Origin: JBEEJZ01 sp046046915
GTDB lineage: Bacteria; Pseudomonadota; Gammaproteobacteria; Burkholderiales; Burkholderiaceae_C
Direction: 5' to 3'
Assembly (NCBI GenBank): GCA_046046915.1
Contig: JBJOIT010000006.1
Coordinates: forward strand, 1 to 64,000
Length of the DNA: 64,000 nucleotides
The notes under the pieces were generated by a model. The model saw only the letters and a program-made list of their open reading frames with translations. It had not been told where the DNA came from and made no database searches. Numbering within the stretch: the stretch's first letter is position 1; each line of letters begins with the position of its first letter. The position numbers and the translations under genes are program-made. This document shows positions 39,178 to 48,485 of the stretch, one piece after another.

Positions 39178-40815
39178 TCAAAGTGAAGCCTTGATCAGGC
39201 TCGCCGTGTAGGGATGGGCTGGCGAATCAAACACCTTTTTAAACTCGCCCGATTCGACAATCTCTCCGTCTTTCATCACCAAAACCTGATGCGCCATGGC
39301 GCGGATCACCTCCATATCGTGCGTGATAAGCATGTAAGCGAGTCCGTGATCGCGCTGCAGCTTGGCCAGCAAGGTAAGTACCTGTTTCTGAATCGTGACG
39401 TCCAGCGCGCTGGTGGGCTCGTCGAGAACCAAAATTCTCGGCCTCACTATGAGTGCACGTGCAATGGCAATGCGCTGCCTTTGCCCACCGGAAAACTCAT
39501 GCGGGTAGCGGCCCAATAGCCCTGGAAAACGATCCACAGGCAGCCCCACTTGGTCCAGCACAGACAATATTCGGTCATGCTGTTCGGACGCCGAAAGGTC
39601 TGGCCAGTGAACTTTCAAACCCTCGCCCACAATTTCCTCCACCGTCATGCGCGGCGACAGGGATGAAAACGGATCCTGAAAAACCACCTGGATCTGCTGA
39701 CGAAGCGATCGGTCGTCGCCGGCGCGATACTGCCAAGGCTTCCCCTGGACGAGCAGTCGGCCACTCGATGGCAACAAACCCAAAGTAGCAAGTGCCAAAC
39801 TTGACTTTCCCGAACCAGACTCACCCACCACACCCACGGTTTGTCCTGATGTGATCTTGAAATTAGCGTTCTTCACCGCCACGAACTGGCCGCGAGAAAA
39901 CCAGCCACGCCAGCCTGGCCTGGCAATGTCGTAGCGCACGGCTACATCTTTAGCTGATACGCAATCGGGTGGGATGGTGCCTGCGGAGTGTCCTGCTGAG
40001 CCCGTCGCCACCAAACCCGGTCCGCCGAGCAATTCTGAACGTAGTGGCCGACTCGCCAGCAGACGCCGGGTATAGGCGTGGCGGGCTTGAGAAAAGACAT
40101 CATCAACGCTGCCCTGCTCCACGATGTGCCCGGCTTCCATCACCATGACCCTATCGGCAAAACGTCTCACTAAATTCAGGTCATGCGTGATCAGCAGAAC
40201 GGCCATGCCATGCTGCGACTGCAAACTGGCCAACAAATCCAGTATCTGCAGACGTACAGTGACATCTAGTGCTGTGGTGGGCTCATCGGCAAGCAGCAAG
40301 CGCGGTTTGCCGGCCAATGCCATGGCAATCATCACACGCTGACGTTGCCCACCCGACAACTGATGCGGATAGGCATTCGCGCGACGCTCGGGTTCCCCGA
40401 TGCCTGTGTCGGCCATGAGTTGCACAGCAAGTGCCGCAGCCGCGGCCCGATCCCACCCGCGCTTGAGCTGGATGACTTCGGCAATCTGCTCACCGACCGT
40501 AAACAGCGGATTCAGGGCTGTCATGGGCTCCTGAAAAATCATGGCGATGTCCTGCCCGCGGATGTCTCTCAGAACAGATTCTGGTGCGGCAAGCAGGTCG
40601 ACACCAGAGAAATGTGCCGCACCGGAAACACGGGCGTTTTGAGCGAGACCGAGCAGGCTAAGCGCAGTAACCGACTTGCCCGATCCAGACTCGCCGACAA
40701 GTGCCAGTCTCTCGCCAGGTGCCACCGTCAAGTCGATGCCATTAACAACAAGCTTGCCATCGAAGGACACACGCAGGCCTCGCACCTCCAACAGTGGTCC
40801 GAATTCGCCGCTCAT
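39178..40815 (-). CDS. yejF: Peptide ABC transporter, duplicated ATPase subunit (YejF)
   Basis: One polypeptide of 545 residues holds both ATPases of the YejABEF importer. The first domain has VGESGSGKSVTALSLLGLA, PHQLSGGQRQRVMIAMAL and LLLADEPTTALDVTV. The second (from about 290) has VGVVGESGSGKSSLALATLG, with PHEFSGGQRQRIAIARAL and LVLDEPTSALDVTI. Each has the Walker A, signature and Walker B elements complete, so both sites should hydrolyse ATP. The length matches E. coli YejF (529). Its ATG overlaps the yejE stop (ATGA). In enterics the system imports peptides, including microcin C; the natural peptide here is unknown. Confidence 0.93.
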   Translation of the reverse strand: MSGEFGPLLEVRGLRVSFDGKLVVNGIDLTVAPGERLALVGESGSGKSVTALSLLGLAQNARVSGAAHFSGVDLLAAPESVLRDIRGQDIAMIFQEPMTALNPLFTVGEQIAEVIQLKRGWDRAAAAALAVQLMADTGIGEPERRANAYPHQLSGGQRQRVMIAMALAGKPRLLLADEPTTALDVTVRLQILDLLASLQSQHGMAVLLITHDLNLVRRFADRVMVMEAGHIVEQGSVDDVFSQARHAYTRRLLASRPLRSELLGGPGLVATGSAGHSAGTIPPDCVSAKDVAVRYDIARPGWRGWFSRGQFVAVKNANFKITSGQTVGVVGESGSGKSSLALATLGLLPSSGRLLVQGKPWQYRAGDDRSLRQQIQVVFQDPFSSLSPRMTVEEIVGEGLKVHWPDLSASEQHDRILSVLDQVGLPVDRFPGLLGRYPHEFSGGQRQRIAIARALIVRPRILVLDEPTSALDVTIQKQVLTLLAKLQRDHGLAYMLITHDMEVIRAMAHQVLVMKDGEIVESGEFKKVFDSPAHPYTASLIKASL

Positions 40816-41864
40816 GATTGCGCCTTTCTCGGATCCAGCGCATCCCGAAGCGCATCACCCATGAACGTCAGCAGCAGCAAGGTGACAACCAGAACTGCAA
40901 AGGTGGACAAGGAAATCCACCAGGCATCAATGTTGTTCTTGCCCTGCGACAAGAGCTCGCCCAAAGACGGCGTCCCAGGTGGTACGCCAAGCCCAAGAAA
41001 GTCAAGAGACGTCAGGGCCAGGATGGCGCCACTCATCCGAAAAGGCAAAAAGGTGACGACCGGCGTCAAACTGTTGGGCAGGACATGGCGCACGATGATT
41101 TGCCAATTGCTCACGCCCAAGGCCCTGGCTGCACGCACGTAGTCAAGTTGACGATTTCGCAAAAACTCCGCACGCACATAGTCCGACAAGCCCATCCAGC
41201 CAAACAGGCTTAGCAGAAGGAGGAGCAAGCCGACGCTGGGGGAAAACACCGCGCTGAAGATGATCAGCAAATACAACTCCGGCATGGAAGACCAGATCTC
41301 GATGAATCGTTGAAAAGCCAGGTCGGTGCGTCCACCAAAAAAGCCCTGAACCGCACCGGTGACAACACCCAGCAAAACGCCCGTGGCCGTCAGGGCCAAT
41401 GCGAAAAGCACACTCACACGAAAACCGTAAATCAGCTGAGCCAACAAATCACGCCCACGGTCATCGGTGCCCAGCCAGTTGTCCTTGCCAGGGGGCGCAG
41501 GGTTGGGGGAAGGCGCGAAGTAATTCAGCGTTTTGGCGCCATAGGGGTTAGGCGCAAACAAGGCCCAGTTGCCGGACTTGGAGAGCTGGTCGCGAATGAA
41601 GGGGTCCAGGTAGTCGGTGGAGGTGTCGAAATCACCTCCAAAGGTTTTCTCGGGGTAGTCCTTCAGAATGGGAAAGTAGCTGACACCTTCATATCTGACC
41701 ACCAGAGGGCGATCGTTCGAGATCAATTCAGCGCACAGACTCAGCACCACCATGAGTACGAAGAACACCAGGCTCCAGTAGCCCAGGCGGTGCTGGCGAA
41801 ATCGCCGCCAAGCTCGTCTTGCGGGCGAAACACCGCCAATTAGGGTTTCAATCGAATTTGACAC
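40812..41864 (-). CDS. yejE: Peptide ABC transporter permease (YejE)
   Basis: Second membrane subunit of the YejABEF peptide importer, 350 residues. An N-terminal helix (about 30-48; GYWSLVFFVLMVVLSLCAEL) is followed by a periplasmic segment, with LVVRYEGVSYFPILKDYPEK as in YejE. The permease core has five more helices and the EAA-type motif ARALGVSNWQIIVRHVLPNS. The start is a GTG at 41864, 17 bases inside the yejB coding region; no ATG is available. Both junctions in the operon overlap, so translation is probably coupled. Confidence 0.93.
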   Translation of the reverse strand: MSNSIETLIGGVSPARRAWRRFRQHRLGYWSLVFFVLMVVLSLCAELISNDRPLVVRYEGVSYFPILKDYPEKTFGGDFDTSTDYLDPFIRDQLSKSGNWALFAPNPYGAKTLNYFAPSPNPAPPGKDNWLGTDDRGRDLLAQLIYGFRVSVLFALALTATGVLLGVVTGAVQGFFGGRTDLAFQRFIEIWSSMPELYLLIIFSAVFSPSVGLLLLLLSLFGWMGLSDYVRAEFLRNRQLDYVRAARALGVSNWQIIVRHVLPNSLTPVVTFLPFRMSGAILALTSLDFLGLGVPPGTPSLGELLSQGKNNIDAWWISLSTFAVLVVTLLLLTFMGDALRDALDPRKAQS

Positions 41865-42879
41865 GGGGATCCACCCAAACGTAACAGAGGTCAGACACCA
41901 GCTTGGTCAACAGGCCAATCAAGGTGAACAAATACAAGGTGCCCAGCACCACCGGATAGTCCCGGCGAATCACGCTCTCGTAACCCAGCAGACCCAGGCC
42001 ATCCAATGAAAACTGTGTCTCGATCAGCAAGGCTCCAGTGAAGAAGGCACCTATGAACGCTGCAGGAAACCCGGTCACGATCGGGATGAGCGCATTGCGA
42101 AACACGTGCTTCCACAACACCTGGCGCTCACTCAAACCCTTGGCCCTGGCAGTGACGACATATTGCTTGCGAATCTCTTCCAAAAACGCATTGCGCGTGA
42201 GCATGGTGGTCACTGCAAAGCTGCCCACCACCATGGCAGTCACGGGCATTGCGATGTGCCAGAGGTAATCAACGACCTGGGCACCCCAGCTCAGCTCATC
42301 CCAGTTGCTCGACGTGAGCCCTCTCAAGGGGAACCATTGCAACTGACCACCAAAGACCACCAGCAAAGCCACACCCAGCACAAATCCCGGTATGGCGTAC
42401 CCCACCAGCACAAGCAGGGTGCTGATCAGGTCAAAGCGGGTGCCAGCTCTCACGGCTTTGGCAACCCCTAATGGCACGGCCACGAGGTAACTGATGAAAA
42501 AGGTCCAAAGCCCCAGGCTGATAGAGACCGGCAACTTTTCCTTGATCAGTTCAAAAACCCCCTTGTTCTGGAAAAAACTTTTCCCCAGATCAAAGCGGGC
42601 AAACTGACCCAGCATAAGAACAAAGCGCTCATGCGCGGGTTTGTCAAAACCATAGAGCGCTTTGATCTGCTCGATGCGCTTGGGGTCCACACCTTGTGCA
42701 CCACGGTAACTCAGCGCCCCGCTTTCCGCACCGGCGCTGCCAGACTTGGCCTCGGCCAAATACTGCTCCACAGGGCCGCCGGGCACAAATTGAATGACGA
42801 CAAAAGTCAGTAGCAACACGCCCAACAGGGTTGGGACCATCAGAAGAAGTCGCTTGAGAACGTAGACGAGCAGAGTCAT
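41848..42879 (-). CDS. yejB: Peptide ABC transporter permease (YejB)
   Basis: First permease of the importer. From the ATG at 42879 it has 343 residues and begins MTLLVYVLKRLLLMVPTLLG. Six membrane helices are apparent, with a periplasmic loop containing GGPVEQYLAEAKSG. The EAA loop reads ARAKGLSERQVLWKHVFRNA, which contacts the ATPase. The ATG overlaps the yejA stop as ATGA (42879-42876). A longer frame up to 42921 has no family support. Length is near that of E. coli YejB (364). Confidence 0.93.
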   Translation of the reverse strand: MTLLVYVLKRLLLMVPTLLGVLLLTFVVIQFVPGGPVEQYLAEAKSGSAGAESGALSYRGAQGVDPKRIEQIKALYGFDKPAHERFVLMLGQFARFDLGKSFFQNKGVFELIKEKLPVSISLGLWTFFISYLVAVPLGVAKAVRAGTRFDLISTLLVLVGYAIPGFVLGVALLVVFGGQLQWFPLRGLTSSNWDELSWGAQVVDYLWHIAMPVTAMVVGSFAVTTMLTRNAFLEEIRKQYVVTARAKGLSERQVLWKHVFRNALIPIVTGFPAAFIGAFFTGALLIETQFSLDGLGLLGYESVIRRDYPVVLGTLYLFTLIGLLTKLVSDLCYVWVDPRVKFD

Positions 42880-44693
42880 GGTTGTTTCATGGGCTTGGCC
42901 CACCAGGTGTCTATGGCCCAAGCCTCACCTTGTGCGTAGGGAGGCATCTCCTGGGGACGGTCGAGTCGCCACGCGTTGAAGGCCAAGCGGTGGGTGCTTG
43001 CGGCCCACTGGGGTACCAGCACATGGCTGTGGGTGATGACCCTGTCCAGAGCTCTGCATGCCGGCAAAAGCTCAGCACGCGTACGTGCAGAGGTCATGCG
43101 CCCAATTAGGGCGTCAACCGCCGGATGTTTTGTGCCTGTGTGGTTGCCGGAGTCCTCCTGATCGGCGGCCTTGCTACCAAACAAGTCTGAAAACTCCTGA
43201 CCGGGGTTGTGTGTTCCCTGGTAAGCAAGTGAGGTGATGTCGAACTCGAACTTTTGCAAACGCTGCTGGTACAGAGCAAAGTCAACTGGCCTGAACTGAA
43301 GCTGTATGCCCAACTTCTCCAGGTTACGCGCCCAAGGCGTGACCACTCTTGCGCCAGATTCGTTGCTGTCCAGATATTCGATGACCATAGCTTGGCCAGA
43401 TGAATTCTTCAGGACGCCATCGCGAACCTCCCAGCCAGCTGCCTTTAACAAGGCTTGTGCTTGGCGCAGATTGCCTCTCAGAGATGAATTGCCGTCTGTG
43501 CGGGGTGCCAAGGCCATAGGCCCCCAAACGGCGGCATCGAGCTGGTCACGCCACGGTTCCAGCAATGCCTGCTCCTGGGCGCTGGGTGCGCCCGTTGCCT
43601 GGCAGTCAGTGTTACCAAAAAGCCCCTGTACCCGCTGATAGGCGTTATAGAACAGCTGACGGTTCATCCACTCGTAATCCAGCGCCAGACCCAAGGCCTG
43701 TCGCACCCGCACATCTTGAAACAGCGGCCTGCGAGTGTTGATCACATAACTTTGAAACCCCGTAGGCAGCCGGTGCTTGAACTCGCCCTTGACCAACTCA
43801 CCAGTATCAAAACGCTTGCCTGACACACGTCTGGCCCAGTCCCCTGCTGAAAAGAACCGCATCAGATCAAACTCCCCTGCTTTCAGGGCTTCTAGCTTGG
43901 CCGTGTTGTCGCGGTAAATCTTGACGGTGATGCGCTCAAAATTGCTGGTACCACGGCGCACATTGAGGTCTTTGGCCCAGTAGTTGGTGTCCAGCACGTA
44001 AGTGATGTCACGCCCAAACTTCACCGGGCCGATCTTGTAGGGGCCGCTGCCGATGGGGATGTCGGTTACGACCTGATCAAAAGACTTGGCCTTGCCAGCG
44101 TCCTGGCCCCAGGCCCGGCTGAACACCGGCAGGCCGCCTACGGTGAGTGGTAGTTCCCGGCTGGGCTTCTTGAAGCGGTAGCGCACTGTTCGCTCATCAA
44201 GCACGTCCAGACCAGCGACATCCTCGAGCATGCTTTTGTAACCAGGGGAGGTATGTGGCCCCACCAAAGTGTCATAACTGTGCCTGACATCGGCCGCAAG
44301 GACGGGAGCACCGTCATGAAAACGGGCCTCGGGGCGCAGCTTGAACGTGACGCTCATACCGTCGGTTGCTACGCTGACATCCTGGGCGAGCAAACCGTAG
44401 GCCGAGCCTGTTTCGTCCAGAGATCCCGCCAGCAAGGTATCAAACATCAGGCCCGACAGGTAGGCTGGTGCCGAGCCCTTGATGGTGAACGGGTTGTATT
44501 TGTCGAAAGTGGAGGTGCGCAAATTGCTGACCAGGCGCAACTCCCCGCCTTTGGGGGCCTTGGGATTGACGTAATCAAAGTTCTGAAAGTCAGGGGGATA
44601 TTTCAAGTCGCCCCACAAGGCATAGCCATGGGCCGCCCAGGCGGTGCCGGCAGAGGCCCACAGCAATATCACGACGGAAGCCAAATTTCGCAT
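42876..44693 (-). CDS. yejA: Periplasmic oligopeptide-binding protein (YejA)
   Basis: Solute-binding protein of family 5 (DppA/OppA type), 605 residues from the ATG at 44693. A signal peptide of about 20 residues, MRNLASVVILLWASAGTAWA, precedes the mature protein. Family features are FDYVNPKAPKGGELRLVSN at the start of the mature domain, FKLRPEARFHDGAPVLAADV and QALGLALDYEWMNRQLFYNA. It is the first gene of yejABEF and is divergent from fabI with about 37 bases between starts. An ATG six codons further upstream is possible, but the shorter start gives the better signal peptide. Confidence 0.93.
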   Translation of the reverse strand: MRNLASVVILLWASAGTAWAAHGYALWGDLKYPPDFQNFDYVNPKAPKGGELRLVSNLRTSTFDKYNPFTIKGSAPAYLSGLMFDTLLAGSLDETGSAYGLLAQDVSVATDGMSVTFKLRPEARFHDGAPVLAADVRHSYDTLVGPHTSPGYKSMLEDVAGLDVLDERTVRYRFKKPSRELPLTVGGLPVFSRAWGQDAGKAKSFDQVVTDIPIGSGPYKIGPVKFGRDITYVLDTNYWAKDLNVRRGTSNFERITVKIYRDNTAKLEALKAGEFDLMRFFSAGDWARRVSGKRFDTGELVKGEFKHRLPTGFQSYVINTRRPLFQDVRVRQALGLALDYEWMNRQLFYNAYQRVQGLFGNTDCQATGAPSAQEQALLEPWRDQLDAAVWGPMALAPRTDGNSSLRGNLRQAQALLKAAGWEVRDGVLKNSSGQAMVIEYLDSNESGARVVTPWARNLEKLGIQLQFRPVDFALYQQRLQKFEFDITSLAYQGTHNPGQEFSDLFGSKAADQEDSGNHTGTKHPAVDALIGRMTSARTRAELLPACRALDRVITHSHVLVPQWAASTHRLAFNAWRLDRPQEMPPYAQGEAWAIDTWWAKPMKQP

Positions 44694-44730
44694 GCGACAA
44701 TTCTCAGGCAATTTTTATGGAGACTAGGAC

Positions 44731-45528
44731 ATGGGCTTTCTTGCAGGCAAAAAACTCTTGATCACCGGCGTGTTGAGCAACCGCTCTATCGCTTACGGCA
44801 TTGCCAAAGCATGCCATGCGCAGGGTGCGGAGTTGGCCTTCAGCTACGTTGGTGAGCGTTTCAAGGACCGCATCACTGAATTTGCGGCTGAGTTTGGCTC
44901 CAGTTTGGTCTTTGACTGCGACGTGGGTGATGATGCCCAGATCACGCAACTGTTTCAGGACTTGTCGCAAACCTGGCCCACTTTTGACGGTTTTGTGCAT
45001 GCCATCGGCTACGCGCCACGCGAGGCGATTGCCGGCGATTTTCTTGACGGTTTGAGCCGCGAAGGTTTCAAGATTGCCCACGACATCAGTGCCTACAGCT
45101 TTCCGGCCATGGCCAAGGCTGCGTTGCCATACCTCAACCCCAAGTCGGCCTTGTTGACGCTGTCTTACCTGGGTGCCATCCGCAATGTGCCCAGTTACAA
45201 CACCATGGGCTTGGCCAAGGCCTCACTCGAGGCATCGGTGCGCTACCTGGCGGAGTCCTTGGGGCCCAAAGGCATGCGTGTGAACGGCATCAGCGCGGGC
45301 CCCATCAAGACGCTTGCTGCCAGCGGCATCAAGGGTTTTGGCAAGATCCTAAGTGTGGTGGCCGAAACGTCCCCGATCCGCCGCAACGTCACCATCGAAG
45401 ACGTGGGCAACGTGGCAGCGTTTTTACTCAGTGATCTCGCCGCGGGCGTGAGTGCCGAGATCACCTATGTGGACGGTGGTTTCAGCCAGGTCGTGGGGGG
45501 TATTGCAGACCCAGGGGCTGGCGCCTGA
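44731..45528 (+). CDS. fabI: Enoyl-[acyl-carrier-protein] reductase (NADH)
   Basis: Reduces trans-2-enoyl-ACP in the last step of each fatty acid elongation cycle; the target of triclosan-type inhibitors. The 265 residues show the FabI opening GFLAGKKLLITGVLSNRSIA with the dinucleotide-binding GVLSNRSIAYGIA. The SYLGAIRNVPSYNTMGLAK segment holds the catalytic Tyr-x6-Lys (YNTMGLAK). RVNGISAGPIKTLAASGI and AEITYVDGGFSQV follow. GGAGACTAGGAC upstream is a strong ribosome site. A clear terminator comes 35 bases after the stop. Length and motifs fit the E. coli type rather than FabL or FabV. Confidence 0.97.
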   Translation: MGFLAGKKLLITGVLSNRSIAYGIAKACHAQGAELAFSYVGERFKDRITEFAAEFGSSLVFDCDVGDDAQITQLFQDLSQTWPTFDGFVHAIGYAPREAIAGDFLDGLSREGFKIAHDISAYSFPAMAKAALPYLNPKSALLTLSYLGAIRNVPSYNTMGLAKASLEASVRYLAESLGPKGMRVNGISAGPIKTLAASGIKGFGKILSVVAETSPIRRNVTIEDVGNVAAFLLSDLAAGVSAEITYVDGGFSQVVGGIADPGAGA

Positions 45529-45563
45529 ACGCACACGCTTCAAGACGCATCCCACAATGAATT

Positions 45564-45589
45564 CGGGGCCTTACGGCCCCGTTTTTTTT
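45564..45589 (+). terminator. Rho-independent terminator of fabI
   Basis: CGGGGCC (45564-45570), loop TTAC, GGCCCCG (45575-45581), then eight T residues (45582-45589). A textbook plus-strand terminator. The decarboxylase pseudogene ends 31 bases further on in the opposite direction; there is no matching A tract on the left for bidirectional use. Confidence 0.93.
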
Positions 45590-45620
45590 ATTGCGTTTTC
45601 GCCTCAGGTCTTTGAATCCA

Positions 45621-47880
45621 TCAGACCTTGACGCAATCCGCGTAGTAACGAACCACGCCGTCGGCCCCCGTTTCCTCGACCAGCCCGTGGATGTCCGTCT
45701 CGAAGCCCGGACACTGTGCGTTGAACTCGCGGGAGAACTTGAGGTAATCAACGATTTTCTTGTTGAACACTTCGCCCGGAATCAACAAGGGAATGCCGGG
45801 TGGATACGGTGTCACCAAGCCCACAGTCACGCGGCCTTCCAGGTCGTCAATGGGCACCCGCTCGGTCTTGCGCAATGCAATGTGAGCATAAGCGTCACTG
45901 GGCTTCATGGCCGGGGTGAGGTCGCTGAGGTACATGTCCGTGGTCAAACGGGCTATGTCGTACTTGGCGTAAAGCTGATGTACGTGATGGCAAAGGTCAG
46001 CTAAGCCCATTTTTTCGTAACGAGGGTGGGCTCGACAAAACTCGGGCAGGATGCGCCACATGGGCTGGTTCTTCTCGTAGTCGTCTTTGAACTGTTGTAG
46101 CGCTGTCAACATGCTGTTCCAGCGGCCTTTGGTGATGCCGATGGTGAACATGATGAAGAAGCTGTACAGGCCTGTCTTCTCGACCACCACGCCGTGCTCG
46201 GCCAAAAATTTGGTCACGATGCTGGCGGGAATGCCCGTCTTGGCGAACTTGCCGTTCAGATCCATGCCGGGGGTCACGATGGTGGACTTGATGGGATCGA
46301 GCATATTGAAGCCCGCAGCCATCTTGCCAAAGCCATGCCAGTTGGCCTTGGCGTTGCGCGACTCACCCTTGAGTATCCAGTCGGCCGCCTTGCCAATACC
46401 TTCGTCCACCAGCTTGTCTGGCCCCCAGACCTTGAACCACCAGTCGTCGCCGTACTCGGCATCGACCTTGCGCATAGCGCGTCGGAAGTCCAGCGCCTCG
46501 GCGATACTTTCCTCGACCAAAGCCGTGCCTCCCGGGGGCTCCATCATGGCAGCAGCCACATCGCAGCTCGCAATGATGCTGTACTGAGGCGACGTAGAGG
46601 TACGCCTCGTTGAACAGTGGCCGGTCCAGCTTGACGGTTTGCGAGTCCTGCACCAGCACATGGCTAGCTTGGCTGATACCCGCCAACAGCTTGTGGATGG
46701 ATTGCGTGGCATACACCACCGCGTGCTTGGGGCGGGCCCGCTTCTTGCCCATGGCGTGGTAAGAGCCATAAAACGGGTGAAACGCCGCATGCGGAAGCCA
46801 GGCTTCGTCAAAGTGCAAGTTCTCAACGTAGCCGTCGAGCATGCTCTTCACGGTTTCCGTGTTGTAGAGCACGCCATCGTAGGTGGACTGTGTCACGGTC
46901 ATCACGCGAGGCTTCACGGCCATCGGGTCCACGCCCTTGAGCAAGGGATTGGCTTTGATCTTGCGCTGTATGGACGCCGGTTCGAACTCCTCTTTGGGAA
47001 TGGGCCCAATGATGCCAAAGTGATTTCGCGTCGGTTTCAAAAACACCGGAACCGCACCGGTCATGATGATGGAGTGCAGGATGGACTTGTGGCAATTGCG
47101 ATCCACCACCACCACATCACCCGGAGCCACCGTGTGGTGCCAAACCATTTTGTTGGAGGTGCTCGTGCCGTTAGTCACAAAAAAACAATGATCGGCGTTA
47201 AAGATACGGGCGGCGTTGCGCTCGCTCTCGCCGATGGCACCGTTATGGTCGAGCAACTGCCCCAGCTCTTCAACCGCATTGCAAACGTCGGCCCGCAGCA
47301 TGTTTTCACCAAAGAACTGGTGAAACATCTGACCGACAGGGCTTTTCAGAAAAGCGACGCCCCCTGAATGACCGGGGCAGTGCCAGGAGTAAGAGCCGTC
47401 TTCCGCGTAATCCAGCAAAGCCTTGAAGAACGGAGGCTGCACGCCTTCGAGGTAGCTCTTGGCCTCGCGAATGATATGGCGCGCCACAAATTCGGGCGTG
47501 TCCTCAAACATGTGAATGAAGCCGTGCAACTCGCGCAGGATGTCGTTAGGGATGTGACGAGAGGTTTTGGTTTCCCCGTACACGTAAATGGGCACATCCA
47601 GGTTCTTGCGACGCACCTCGGTGATGAAGTGACGCAGGTTCAAAACTGCAGGATCGAGGTCTGGGCCAGGCGTGAACTCTTCGTCATCGATTGACAGGAT
47701 GAAGGCACTGGCGCGGCTTTGCTGCTGCGCAAACTGGCTCAAATCGCCATAGCTGGTCACACCCAGAACCTCAAACCCTTCAGACTCGATGGCCTGGGCC
47801 AGCGCGCGGATGCCCAGACCCGAGGTGTTTTCGGAACGAAAGTCTTCGTCAATGATGACGATGGGGAAGCGAAATTTCAT
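45621..47880 (-). pseudogene. Ornithine/lysine/arginine decarboxylase, broken by a frameshift
   Basis: A PLP-dependent fold-type I amino acid decarboxylase split between two frames. The first part, from the ATG at 47880, has the wing domain (KFRFPIVIIDEDFRSENTSG), SWHCPGHSGGVAFLKSPVG and the PLP-lysine segment ATQSIHKLLAGISQASHVLV. It follows the family up to FNEAYL and then continues out of frame to a stop at 46363. The remainder resumes at TSTSPQYSIIASCDVAAAMM and runs to YYADCVKV. The crossing point is at 46597-46601, where ACCTC (minus strand) is shared by both frames. Family members read AYLMHTSTSP here, so 11 bases are missing; restoring them gives 757 codons including the stop (756 residues). 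Whether it is a real mutation or an assembly error cannot be decided. Confidence 0.88.
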
Positions 47881-48008
47881 GAAGGGCTCCGGCGACGCGG
47901 CGGCAATTGCAAAACAGGCGCGAAGTTTAAGGACTAAATATGTCCGTGCCGTTGCGATGATCGGGTTTTCGCCCAAAATGTGGCGATCACAACACATACG
48001 GGGAACCG

Positions 48009-48446
48009 ATGGCGGAATCCACACTCTGGTGGCTGCTGGCCGGGACGGCGGTGGCCGTTGAGCTGGTCACAGGTACTTTTTACCTTTTGATGCTGTCCCT
48101 GGGCATGGCTGCAGCGGCACTGAGCGCGCACGCTGGCGCTAATTTCACGGGGCAGATGGTCACTGCGGCCGTCGTGGGTGTTGCCGCAGTCCTGATGTGG
48201 CGCAAAGCACGAAGCAAACGGCCAGACGCGGCCAAAGCAAGTGCCAATGTGGACGTCAATATGGACGTCGGACAGACCGTGCATGTGGAGCAGTGGCTAG
48301 CTGACGGATCCAGCACAGTCAAATACCGCGGTGCTCAGTGGACCGTCGTGCACAGCCCCACGCCGGATGAGCTGTCACCACCACAAGCCGGCCAGTTCAA
48401 GGTGATCGAGGTCATAGGCAGTCAATTGATGGTGCGCAAAATCTGA
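48009..48446 (+). CDS. NfeD-family membrane protein
   Basis: A 145-residue inner-membrane protein of the short NfeD family, which usually acts with a stomatin/SPFH partner. Two or three membrane helices fill residues about 5-65 (LWWLLAGTAVAVELVTGTFY; MVTAAVVGVAAVLMW). A small C-terminal OB-type domain (about 85-145) contains GQTVHVEQWLADGSSTVKYR and GAQWTVVH, which is typical. It lacks the serine-protease domain of long NfeD proteins. The SPFH gene follows after 39 bases, so the two probably form an operon and a membrane complex. The specific role is not established. Confidence 0.9.
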   Translation: MAESTLWWLLAGTAVAVELVTGTFYLLMLSLGMAAAALSAHAGANFTGQMVTAAVVGVAAVLMWRKARSKRPDAAKASANVDVNMDVGQTVHVEQWLADGSSTVKYRGAQWTVVHSPTPDELSPPQAGQFKVIEVIGSQLMVRKI

Positions 48447-48485
48447 ATTGCATTACTACCGACACTTCGCTTTTAAGGAAACATG

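Noticed and set aside
46363..46826. Programmed frameshifting as an explanation of the decarboxylase frame change
   Set aside because: No slippery heptamer or pseudoknot is apparent at the junction, and four residues conserved in the family are missing or altered there, which fits deletion and not ribosomal shifting.
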